Part shown: piece by piece, positions 7,578 to 14,413 of the stretch
Numbering within the stretch: position 1 is the stretch's first letter
How the letters are laid out: every line of letters begins with the position of its first letter
DNA from: an uncultured Pseudomonas sp.
Lineage (GTDB): Bacteria > Pseudomonadota > Gammaproteobacteria > Pseudomonadales > Pseudomonadaceae
Length of the DNA: 21,960 nucleotides
Direction of reading: 5' to 3'
NCBI RefSeq assembly: GCF_946885885.1
Contig: NZ_CAMPHN010000068.1
Span: forward strand, 1 to 21,960
Notes under the pieces: generated by a model
Database searches by the model: none
Seen by the model: the letters and a program-made list of their open reading frames with translations, nothing else
What the model was told of the DNA's origin: nothing
Made by a program: the position numbers and the translations under genes

Positions 7578-10149
7578 CGCTCGGCAGAATCGCTCGCGGC
7601 ACGCCTTCTGGCGGGAGCTTTGCCTGTTTTGCCTGCTCGCCCTGACCAGCGACACCTGGGCCCAGGTGCTGAACCTGCGGGACGACAATGCCTACCAGTC
7701 GGTGGATAGCTTCGCTCTGCGTCTCGATCCGCAAGGCAACCTGGACATTGCCGCCGTGGCTGCCACGCCCGAACGCTTCATCCCCGTCTCGGCGCAAACC
7801 ATGCCCCATGGCTTCGATCCCCAACCGCGCTGGTTACGCCTGAACCTACGCAACCCCGGCCCCGCTCCTCTCACCCGTTGGCTGGAAATCGGTCATGCCC
7901 GGCTGGAATCGGTACAGCTCTACACGCGGGACAGCGACGGCCCCTGGCAGGTTCAGGCCAGCGGCCTGACGGTTCCCATGGTCGCGCGGCCGCTGCCCGG
8001 ACCGAACGCGCTGTTTCCGCTGACCCTGCAGCCGGGAGAAACCCGCACCTTCTATCTGCGCATCCAGTCGCAGTCTGCCCAGTACCTGGAGGCTCGCCTG
8101 TGGACACCTCACGCCTATCACGACAAACAGCTGCGGGTGGAAAACCTGCGCTCGATGGCCTTGGGCGGGATCGTGCTGACGGGCCTGCTGTCGCTGCTGA
8201 TCTTCATCCAGCTGCGGGAGGCGCCCTACCTCTATTTCGGTCTGGAAATGTTCCTTATCAGCGCCTTCGAGGCGGTCATGGGAGGGCTGGCGCAGCAGTA
8301 CCTGTGGCCAGGCACATGGCCTTTTCCACTTGGCCTCGTTCCCCTGCTGGGCGCCGGCATGGCGATCATGCATTGCCAGTTCGTGCGTACCTTTCTCGAC
8401 CTCAAGCGGCTGGGCCGGGGGTGGGATCGTGCTCAGATCGCCGTCACTGTCGTGGTGGTCGCCGCCGCCTTGGCAGCCAACCTGCACCAGTACATTTTTT
8501 GGATTCAGGTTCTGTCCCTCTGTGCGCTACTTACCCTCGGCATCGGCATCATCACCTCTTACCTGGCCTGGCGCGCCGGTAATGCCTCCGCGCGTCTCAC
8601 CCTGATTTCCTTCGCCATCTTTGCTATGACTGTGCTGGTGCGCGAGGCCGGGATGTACCTAGGTTTCGATCCCACCGGCCCGACGCTGGCCAGCGCCTTG
8701 CCCTGGGCGGTGCTGGTGATGGCCCCGATCATCCTTATTGCCATTGCCAACCGCACCCAGCAACTGACCGCCGCCCTGGCGGTGGAACGCGAAGCCAACC
8801 GGGCCAAGACCACATTTCTGGCTCACATGAGCCATGAGTTGCGCACCCCGCTGAATACCATCATCGGCTTCGCCCAGTTGCTGCAACGGGGTTCCCGCCG
8901 CCTCAGCCTGGAAGAAGGCGCACGCGCCATCGAAGGCAGCGGCCGCCACCTGCTGCATCTCATCGACGAACTGCTGGATGCTGCCCGGGCAGAAATCGGC
9001 CAGCTCGAAGTGACCGCGACGCCGCTGGCCTTCCGATCGTGGCTGGCGGACATGGTGGAAGTCGCCAGGCTGCAGGCGGAGGAAGCAGGCAATAGCTTCT
9101 CGCTGGAGGAGCACGGCGCCGTGCCCGAATACCTGTGTGTCGACAGCCGACGTCTGCGTCAGGTCCTGGACAACCTGTTCAGCAATGCCAACCGGCATAC
9201 CCGGGATGGCCGCATTACCCTGCGTTATCGCGGGGAGAAACAAGGCAGCCAGATTCGCCTGTTCTTCGCGGTGGAAGACAGCGGCGGCGGCATTGCCGCC
9301 GACGACCTGCCGAACATATTCCAACCCTTCGTACGCGGCAGCAATCAGGTCGGTGAAGGCTCCCGCGCGGGGGTTGGCCTGGGATTGGCAATTGCCCGAC
9401 AACTGGTGCAATACATGGGCGGTGAGCTGAGCGTAGCCAGCACCCCCGGCCAGGGCAGCGCCTTTAGCTTCCATGTGCTCGCCGAGGTGCTGGCGGAGCT
9501 GCCGCCGGATCCCGTCGCCGCGGAAATCGCCGCCCCCCAGCCCATGGGCGACCAAGTGGTGCTGCTGGTGGAGGATGATCCGGATCTGCGCCTGCTTCTG
9601 GCCGAGCAATTGAGCCAGCATCAGCTCAGGGTAATCGTCGCTGTCAATGGCAGGGATGCGGCCAGCCAATGGCGTGATGATATTGCCCTGGTCATTACCG
9701 ACCAATTCATGAGCGAGGGCGACGGCTGGTCAGTACTGGAGATGGTGGCAGCGCGCTCACTGGCTATCCCGGTGGTGCTGATTTCAGCCGCCGCACCGCT
9801 GCCGCCGGAAGACTTTGCGCCTCACCTGAGCTTTGCCGCCTGCCTGCGCAAACCAGTGAGCGAAACCGAGCTGGCGAGCGTGCTGAGCAATTTCTTGGGG
9901 TTGCAAGACCTTGCCCCGGCCTTCAGCGAGCAACCGGCCTCCAGCACCACATCCCGTCCAGACACCGCCCGCCTGGCGACCCTGGCGAACCTGGTGGAAA
10001 CCGGCCAGGTTACTTTGATCGAAGATTGGGCCCATGCCCTGGCGGAAGAGCAGCCCCAGTGCAGTGGCTTTGCCGACGCAGTCCTGCAAGCAGCCTTGAC
10101 CCTGGATTTTCCCCGGCTGTCGGACTTAGCCGGGACGCCTCAGCCATGA
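7567..10149 (+). CDS. Hybrid sensor histidine kinase, 7TM-DISM type, with C-terminal receiver domain
   Basis: Inner-membrane sensor kinase of 860 residues from the ATG at 7567, which overlaps the preceding regulator's stop; an in-frame ATG at 7534 is possible. A signal peptide (about 1-33, ending DTWAQ) is followed by a periplasmic 7TMR-DISM extracellular domain (about 35-190), often a ligand-binding jelly roll. Seven hydrophobic helices cover about 195-395. The dimerisation/phospho-acceptor box is FLAHMSHELRTPLN, with H423. The ATPase domain has the N box DNLFSNANRHT, VEDSGGGI and GVGLGLAIA. The receiver has VEDDPD and a probable acceptor D712 (ITDQFMSEGDGW). A roughly 90-residue helical tail lacks an obvious Hpt histidine motif. 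The ORF continues upstream to 7297 only as an overlap of the regulator gene. The stimulus is unknown. Confidence 0.93.
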   Translation: MLPDARQNRSRHAFWRELCLFCLLALTSDTWAQVLNLRDDNAYQSVDSFALRLDPQGNLDIAAVAATPERFIPVSAQTMPHGFDPQPRWLRLNLRNPGPAPLTRWLEIGHARLESVQLYTRDSDGPWQVQASGLTVPMVARPLPGPNALFPLTLQPGETRTFYLRIQSQSAQYLEARLWTPHAYHDKQLRVENLRSMALGGIVLTGLLSLLIFIQLREAPYLYFGLEMFLISAFEAVMGGLAQQYLWPGTWPFPLGLVPLLGAGMAIMHCQFVRTFLDLKRLGRGWDRAQIAVTVVVVAAALAANLHQYIFWIQVLSLCALLTLGIGIITSYLAWRAGNASARLTLISFAIFAMTVLVREAGMYLGFDPTGPTLASALPWAVLVMAPIILIAIANRTQQLTAALAVEREANRAKTTFLAHMSHELRTPLNTIIGFAQLLQRGSRRLSLEEGARAIEGSGRHLLHLIDELLDAARAEIGQLEVTATPLAFRSWLADMVEVARLQAEEAGNSFSLEEHGAVPEYLCVDSRRLRQVLDNLFSNANRHTRDGRITLRYRGEKQGSQIRLFFAVEDSGGGIAADDLPNIFQPFVRGSNQVGEGSRAGVGLGLAIARQLVQYMGGELSVASTPGQGSAFSFHVLAEVLAELPPDPVAAEIAAPQPMGDQVVLLVEDDPDLRLLLAEQLSQHQLRVIVAVNGRDAASQWRDDIALVITDQFMSEGDGWSVLEMVAARSLAIPVVLISAAAPLPPEDFAPHLSFAACLRKPVSETELASVLSNFLGLQDLAPAFSEQPASSTTSRPDTARLATLANLVETGQVTLIEDWAHALAEEQPQCSGFADAVLQAALTLDFPRLSDLAGTPQP

Positions 10150-10341
10150 CGCGCCTCTGTAATAGGCACTGCGAGTTTTCCGTTGCTCAGGTGGCCATGC
10201 TCTACGACGTTGCTGAACTAAGCAAAATGGCCTGACACAACCCTGAGGGCTCATGAATCCAGGCGGCTTGACGGCGGAGCAAGCCAGCATAACCGTGCGC
10301 GATTGAATAAAACCTACAATCGCCACGAGCCCCGCAGGACA
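10150..10341. other. Intergenic region between convergent genes
   Basis: About 190 bp between the hybrid kinase stop and the stop of the convergent small secreted protein. No RNA gene or strong U-tailed terminator is visible. Confidence 0.5.
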
Positions 10342-10683
10342 CTAGCGGCTGCGCTGATACTGCTGGCTGCTCTGGCCAGGCAACGTCTGCACCTTATAAC
10401 CGCCGGGATACTCGACGCTCTGACGAATAGCGCCACGGCTTTCTACCGTCTGGCTGCTCGAGTGGCTTTCATAACGCCTGAGCGTACCGTCGCCCGGCAA
10501 ACGTTGGCCGCCATACAGATTATGTTGCTCGTAGTGCTGCGAGCCGCCGATGCTGCCGCTGGCACCTGGGCTGATGGTGGTTATCGGGATGACGCGAATC
10601 GCCTGCGGCGCCTGGGAGTCGGCATAAACCGGCGGTACAAGCGCCACGCCGAGAATGACCAATAGGCGAATAAAAACTGTCAT
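10342..10683 (-). CDS. Small secreted hypothetical protein
   Basis: Protein of 113 residues whose function is not recognised. The ATG at 10683 has an AGAGG Shine-Dalgarno seven bases upstream. Residues 1-21 are a clear Sec signal peptide (basic start, hydrophobic LLVILGVALVPPV core, VYA cleavage site). The mature part is rich in Gly, Ser, Gln and Tyr, has no cysteines, and carries short low-complexity stretches (GGSQHYEQHNLYGGQ, SQQYQRS). It is probably periplasmic or surface-exposed. It is convergent with the hybrid kinase. An opposite-strand frame over the same bases has no leader or Shine-Dalgarno and is taken as a shadow. Confidence 0.75.
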   Translation of the reverse strand: MTVFIRLLVILGVALVPPVYADSQAPQAIRVIPITTISPGASGSIGGSQHYEQHNLYGGQRLPGDGTLRRYESHSSSQTVESRGAIRQSVEYPGGYKVQTLPGQSSQQYQRSR

Positions 10684-10826
10684 GGCAACCTCTGCATCAT
10701 GCGATATGGAGTGTGGCTTCCTATTCGTTGCATGGCTGAGTGAGGGATCATACCGACACCAGCCATAGCCAATAAGGGCAAAGACTACTTGAGCAATTCG
10801 CGAAAGAATAGCGGATTGTCGAGCGC

Positions 10827-11159
10827 TTAGACCGGCACTGAAAGCATTAAATGAACAGGATACATGGCATACACCATCAGGCCCGTAATTAAAAAGGCTG
10901 CCAGCGAAACACGCCCCAAATAGGTCCTTAGATTGTTATTAAAGAAAGCAGCGATTAGAAATACACCAATAAGCAGCGGCGCGACAAACCAACCCGGCCC
11001 TATGGAAAACGCCATAGCGGACCAAGCTGGAACACCGCCGTAAATCGAGGCGAATACGCTTTCAAATTGCTCGACCGCCACTGCTTGCGACCAATACCAA
11101 GCGATCAAGAATTGGGCAATAGCAAACAATATTGATAGGAGTACAGCTATTATTCTCAC
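10827..11159 (-). CDS. Small inner-membrane protein, unknown function
   Basis: About 110 residues from the GTG at 11159, chosen because AGGAAG lies seven bases upstream. An earlier GTG at 11195 in the same frame gives 122 residues but has a poorer Shine-Dalgarno. Three hydrophobic segments are visible: IIAVLLSILFAIAQFLIAWYW near the start, a middle FVAPLLIGVFLIAAFF, and a C-terminal segment around VSLAAFLITGLMVYAMYP. There is no catalytic or metal motif, and the family is not recognised. Codon use is A/T-richer than in the flanking two-component and secretion genes, which fits an acquired segment. About 100 nt separate it from the upstream GFA gene, so shared transcription is possible but not shown. 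Confidence 0.7.
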   Translation of the reverse strand: MRIIAVLLSILFAIAQFLIAWYWSQAVAVEQFESVFASIYGGVPAWSAMAFSIGPGWFVAPLLIGVFLIAAFFNNNLRTYLGRVSLAAFLITGLMVYAMYPVHLMLSVPV

Positions 11160-11261
11160 TTTAACTTCCTGATATTGACTTATAAGCCTTGACACTTCTC
11201 GACAATATCAACATTCAAATTAAGGGGCCGCGCCAGCGTGTCCCAGCAAGCGAATATTAGA

Positions 11262-11621
11262 TCACACCTGAATGGACGCACCATCAAATACCTGAAAAGG
11301 CAGCGAAGATGAATCCACCCCCTCTAGACATCCGAGATTTATGCGATAGTGACCTGGCTTTCTCATTGCTTGGTGAAATGGATAGATTCCACACTTGCTA
11401 CAAAAGTGATGCTTCGCAATGTGGCTACCGAATTCGTAGGTTGACAGAGCGCCTGGAGTTGCAGTGACAACCAAATCATTAGGCGCCAAAGTGAATGCAC
11501 TCATGATGGCTCCTTTTCGCTGGCAAATAGAACAGTTGCAGCGCAATCCGTTTTCAATGGCTGGGGCCGAGAACTCGAACTTTACTGCACCACAATGGCA
11601 ACTTCCTTTGTATTGCGGCAT
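11262..11621 (-). CDS. GFA/CENP-V-like zinc-binding family protein
   Basis: Protein of 119 residues of the family annotated as glutathione-dependent formaldehyde-activating (GFA). Members bind zinc through a conserved cysteine set; most have no proven substrate, and true formaldehyde-glutathione activity is known for few. Visible ligands are C8 and C10 (GSCHCGAV), C28, C30 and C33 (RCNCSICQRKG), and C74 and C77 (FCSKCGIYPFH). The length is typical and all metal cysteines are kept, so it should fold and bind zinc. The ATG at 11621 follows GGAGG at good spacing, and a TATAGT -10-like hexamer lies at 11674-11679. It lies between the membrane-protein gene and an IS relic. Confidence 0.9.
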   Translation of the reverse strand: MPQYKGSCHCGAVKFEFSAPAIENGLRCNCSICQRKGAIMSAFTLAPNDLVVTATPGALSTYEFGSHIAKHHFCSKCGIYPFHQAMRKPGHYRINLGCLEGVDSSSLPFQVFDGASIQV

Positions 11622-11705
11622 ATAACCTCCTGCATGGCCGGACAGTTAAGGAACGAAACGAACGGCTTTGGATACTATAAATTAACTCTCCCCGCGCCAC
11701 CGATC

Positions 11706-12062
11706 TATGTCCGTTCCGGCCAGGTGATTCAGCGCAAGCGACTGAACCGGGAGGCATTGATGCGATATATACAGGAGCAGGCCGAGCCGGTCGAGTGGGT
11801 GATAGAGGCCTATGACACATCATTACTGGGGCCGCATAACCCAGTCCCTGGGCCATCGGCCTTACTGGCGACGCAGCGATGCCAGGCCCGCACGCAGGAA
11901 AAACTGGCCCAGTTGCAGCGCTGGGCGGTCGAGACCGCGGCACGCATCGACCACAACAAAGCGGCCGTGCCCCTGGCCAACAAACTGGTGCGGATATGCT
12001 GGGCGGTGTGGTGCAATGAACGTCGCTTCAGTGGCGACTGGAAAAGCGTAAGGCCCGCCTGA
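11706..12062 (+). pseudogene. IS110/IS1111-family transposase remnant (frameshifted, internally deleted)
   Basis: Two separated parts of an IS110-type transposase survive. The N-terminal part reads GQVIQRKRLNREALMRYIQE then PVEWVIEA. At about 11812 the frame shifts by one and continues as HHYWGRITQSLGHRP. After about 11862 the original frame resumes, with a C-terminal part containing AVETAARIDHNKAAVPLANK and RICWAVWCNERRF. The start with the first catalytic Asp is missing, as is the middle of about 200 residues, which carries the rest of the catalytic DEDD region and the serine-bearing C-terminal domain. It cannot encode an active transposase. The C-terminal NKAAVxLANKxxRIxWAVW signature is characteristic of the family; the subgroup assignment leans on the downstream noncoding sequence. 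Confidence 0.75.
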
Positions 12063-12320
12063 CGGCGGGGGTAATCAGGTGTGATGGTTTTCTGGTGGTT
12101 GTGGTGAGCAGCAGCACTGTCGAACAGGCGAGTCCAGCAGCGGAACAAGGCCGATAACAATCATGATCCGCGTGATCGATTGAACGCTTGGCCCCCGCTG
12201 CGCGAACTACAGAATGGCCAGGGCCAAGCGCCCAAGACAAGGCCGGATATACGCATGCAACCGCACTGACGACAGTGGTAGATAAAAAACTTTACTCACT
12301 GCTTGTGGGGAGATTCCATA
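12063..12320 (+). mobile_element. Probable 3' noncoding end of the IS1111-like relic, possible guide-RNA region
   Basis: About 260 bp after the transposase stop, without an ORF. The segment around 12239-12262 (AAGGCCGGATATACGCATGC, then AACCG) and the terminal GTGGGGAGATTCCATA at 12305-12320 resemble, from memory, the right-end noncoding sequence of IS1111-subgroup elements. In that subgroup the seekRNA/bridge RNA is encoded downstream of the transposase. The right border would lie about 10 bp from the diguanylate cyclase stop codon. The RNA structure was not computed. Confidence 0.45.
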
Positions 12321-12329
12321 TACGACTGG

Positions 12330-13175
12330 TTAGCCCACGTATAGGGAATAACAGATTGCGTTTTTTCCTTGATTCTTCGCCGAATACATTAACGTATCGA
12401 CCTGTTTCAACAATTCGTCCGTTGTTGGTGGAGTCTCCGTGCATGTTAGCACGCCAATAGAAAGTGTCACCGGCCAGTTATTTTTATGCATTTCGTCCAA
12501 AAAATTAGCCTGAACCTTAGAGATGACTGCTTTGGCAGCGACGTTGTGAGTTTCTGGCAATAGGATGGCAAACTCATCGCCGCCTAAGCGGGCGATGACA
12601 TCTGTCTTTCTCAATTGTCCCTTCACTTGTTTTACCGTAGTGGCAAGAACCTGGTCACCTACACCATGACCCAAGCGGTCATTTATCGCTTTGAAGTTAT
12701 CAAGGTCAACATAGGCGAGGGTGAGCGGGTATTTGGCTCGTTGTGAGCGGTCTAGCTCCATTTGCACCAACTCGGCGAAGAATCGCCTGTTAACAGCGCC
12801 GGTCAAGTGATCAATGCGGGACAATGCTTGTTCACGCTGAAGGGCTTGTCTCAAGGCGGACATCAGCAGCGCTATAATCAAGAAGACCCCGAATCTAATG
12901 GTCGTGTTCCAGTAAGGAATGACGGGGTGAGAGTATGAGTGTTCTGGGAGTAAATCAGCAATAAACCAGACTAGAGCGCTTATGGCAGAAATCACAATGC
13001 CGTAGCGCTTTCCGACGAACCAAGCAGCTAATGAGACAGGTAGCAAATAGAACAAAGAGAAAGCTAACTCATACCCTGTCAGAATGTCCAGAACGCCTAC
13101 CCCACCGACGAGGGTAAATGCGACAACTGCCCAGAAGAGCCGGCTTTTCTTCTCCAAATGAGGGAGTAGTTTCAT
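12330..13175 (-). CDS. Membrane-bound diguanylate cyclase (GGDEF)
   Basis: Protein of 281 residues predicted to make cyclic di-GMP from two GTP. The N-terminal half (about 13-108) has four or five hydrophobic segments and no recognised sensor signature. The GGDEF domain spans about 118-278. Visible residues are D122 in IDHLTGAVNRR, the DLDNFKAIND motif at 157-166, an intact GGDEF at 198-202, and an RxxD inhibitory site (R189-K-T-D192) exactly five residues before it. It is therefore probably active and subject to product inhibition. There is no EAL or HD-GYP domain. Codon use is A/T-richer than in neighbouring blocks. The ATG at 13175 has only a distant AGGGA. It is transcribed toward the IS relic, whose right end nearly touches its stop. 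Confidence 0.95.
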   Translation of the reverse strand: MKLLPHLEKKSRLFWAVVAFTLVGGVGVLDILTGYELAFSLFYLLPVSLAAWFVGKRYGIVISAISALVWFIADLLPEHSYSHPVIPYWNTTIRFGVFLIIALLMSALRQALQREQALSRIDHLTGAVNRRFFAELVQMELDRSQRAKYPLTLAYVDLDNFKAINDRLGHGVGDQVLATTVKQVKGQLRKTDVIARLGGDEFAILLPETHNVAAKAVISKVQANFLDEMHKNNWPVTLSIGVLTCTETPPTTDELLKQVDTLMYSAKNQGKNAICYSLYVG

Positions 13176-13213
13176 TGATTCAGTTCCCTGAGTCTCATGA
13201 AAAGGGCGGGCTA

Positions 13214-13241
13214 ACTATAAATAGACACCAATTGGTGCAAA
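13214..13241 (-). promoter_or_regulatory. Candidate promoter with palindromic operator upstream of the diguanylate cyclase
   Basis: On the minus strand TTTGCA (13241-13236) and TATAGT (13219-13214) are separated by 16 bp. Most of that spacer is the perfect 12-bp palindrome CACCAATTGGTG (13226-13237), which also overlaps the -35. This is a typical site for a dimeric repressor. No regulator is assigned. Confidence 0.45.
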
Positions 13242-13342
13242 CCTGCCGAACGGAACTGGCGATAACCTTCCTTGCCCTTTCTGGCGAGCGCCCTAGTATG
13301 GGGCCTGCAGCGGCCGGGTGACCATATAGGGAGTGACATCCG

Positions 13343-13417
13343 ATGAACGGAAAGCCACGGTTGCTCGCTCAGATGCGCGAGCAGATTCGGCCAGGAGGCT
13401 GTGTCTGGTGGGAATAG
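13343..13417 (+). pseudogene. Short integrase-like N-terminal stub
   Basis: A 24-codon frame starts at an ATG with GGAG nine bases upstream. Its first residues, KPRLLAQMREQIR, match in style the first helix of the SAM-like N-terminal domain of integron-type and related tyrosine recombinases, which usually continue with a HYSxRTExxY motif. Here the frame breaks into unrelated residues and a stop. It is read as the stub of a lost or truncated integrase; the match is short and could be chance. Confidence 0.35.
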
Positions 13418-13567
13418 AAGAGTAGAAGGTTTTACCGAGGCTAATCGCGGTCTTCTGCTGGGGTGGCCGCAAATATAAGCAGTGGGGCATTTCTTTGATA
13501 AAGCCCTTTTCCCGCATGCCGCTGCGCGGGAATGTGAACGATCCACTCTGGTGGATCAGCCCGAAAT

Positions 13568-13596
13568 AAAAGGGGCCGTTACAAACGGCCCCTTTT
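13568..13596 (-). terminator. Rho-independent terminator after the carbonic anhydrase gene (bidirectional in form)
   Basis: A perfect 13-bp inverted repeat, AAAAGGGGCCGTT / AACGGCCCCTTTT, has a 3-base loop. The A-tract on one side and T-tract on the other give a U-tail on either strand. It lies 18 bp past the carbonic anhydrase stop (13615). Confidence 0.9.
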
Positions 13597-13614
13597 GCCC
13601 CAGCTTCGGGCCGA

Positions 13615-14343
13615 TTATTCCAATACAGGACGTGCGTTAACCGCCTGCACAGGGCGGTTGTTGTGATGATGAATCACATGCAGAAACTGATCTATTTGTT
13701 CTTTGGATGCGGAGATCGGTTGTTTCATTACCAGCCAGCGCACGCCTTCAGAGCAAGGCGGTGTCGTCAATGAACCATTGAAACGGTAGTAGTCGCGCTT
13801 AGCCGGCAGGATTTCCAAGGGGGAGATATCTGACGACAGGGCTACTTTTTCGCCCTTCTTCGGCATTTGTGCCCAGGCTTTTGCAAGTGCCTTGTTTGCC
13901 TCTCCTTCGGTAACCATCACGGCGACTACGGCCAGGTTGCCATTCTTGTCGGCATGCACGAGATGCCCTTCCATGGGATAGGACTTGCCATGTATCTGAT
14001 TTTCGCTCGGCACATGGAAGTGGAATTGTTTCAGTTCGAATTCGATGTCATCGACGGTGATGCTGCTACCCGGCTGAGCGTTTACCTGAACGGTGTGACC
14101 GTTATTGAGAATCTCCGAAGTGCCAGCCTTGTAGTTGAAAACAATGGGCTTCAGTTTGGCATCGATAAAGCCAGTCAAGTTGATCGGCGACTGATTGCTC
14201 CCGGCACATGCGCCGTACTCGGGGCTAAGCTTGGCCCAGTTTTCAGGCCCTTTGTCGCCAGCGTAGTCCCAAGCGGCGCCATCACTGGAAAATGCGAAAC
14301 TTGAAAACAATAACATACCAGCTGCAATCAATGCTCTTTTCAT
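13615..14343 (-). CDS. Periplasmic alpha-class carbonic anhydrase
   Basis: Zinc enzyme interconverting CO2 and bicarbonate; 242 residues from the ATG at 14343, with GAGGT seven bases upstream. Residues 1-19 are a Sec signal peptide (MKRALIAAGMLLFSSFAFS), placing it in the periplasm. All hallmarks are present: SPINL at 52-56, the proton-shuttle histidine H83 (NGH), zinc ligands H108 and H110 (FHFHVPSE) and H127 (EGHLVH), and GSLTTPPCSEGV at 190-201. C46 and C197 should form the family's conserved disulfide. It is the last gene of a minus-strand run behind a response regulator and sensor kinase, 65 nt after the kinase stop. A predicted regulator box overlaps that stop. It is followed by a strong terminator. 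Confidence 0.96.
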   Translation of the reverse strand: MKRALIAAGMLLFSSFAFSSDGAAWDYAGDKGPENWAKLSPEYGACAGSNQSPINLTGFIDAKLKPIVFNYKAGTSEILNNGHTVQVNAQPGSSITVDDIEFELKQFHFHVPSENQIHGKSYPMEGHLVHADKNGNLAVVAVMVTEGEANKALAKAWAQMPKKGEKVALSSDISPLEILPAKRDYYRFNGSLTTPPCSEGVRWLVMKQPISASKEQIDQFLHVIHHHNNRPVQAVNARPVLE

Positions 14344-14379
14344 GGTTCTACCTCGTAATGCTTTATCGACGGAGCCGGC

Positions 14380-14413
14380 ACGATAGAAGGACGGGCGTTA
14401 AGAACACGTTAAG
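14380..14413 (-). promoter_or_regulatory. Tandem GTTAAG-N5-GTTAAG box with downstream -10, upstream of carbonic anhydrase
   Basis: The plus strand shows GTTAAG at 14397-14402 and 14408-14413 with a 5-base spacer. On the coding strand it reads CTTAAC-N5-CTTAAC, 11-bp period. This is the geometry of PmrA/QseB-type OmpR-family binding sites (CTTAAx-N5-CTTAAx). A TATCGT hexamer (14385-14380) 11 bp downstream could be the -10. The box overlaps the kinase stop codon and ends 53 bp before the carbonic anhydrase ATG. Binding by the adjacent regulator is inference. Confidence 0.6.

Larger units (their letters stand above)
13176..13614. other. 439-bp region without an intact gene
   Basis: From left to right it holds the diguanylate cyclase promoter/palindrome, the integrase-like stub (13343-13417), and three consecutive inverted repeats. 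These are TTCCCGC/GCGGGAA (13509-13532), GATCCAC/GTGGATC (13540-13557) and the strong hairpin at 13568-13596. No RNA gene is recognised. Confidence 0.6.

Noticed and set aside
10303..10665. Plus-strand frame of 120 residues opposite the small secreted protein
   Set aside because: No ribosome-binding site or leader. The minus-strand frame has both.
11595..11705. N-terminal extension of the transposase-remnant frame
   Set aside because: No similarity to IS110 transposases before about 11706. It overlaps the start of the GFA gene and is a chance open frame.
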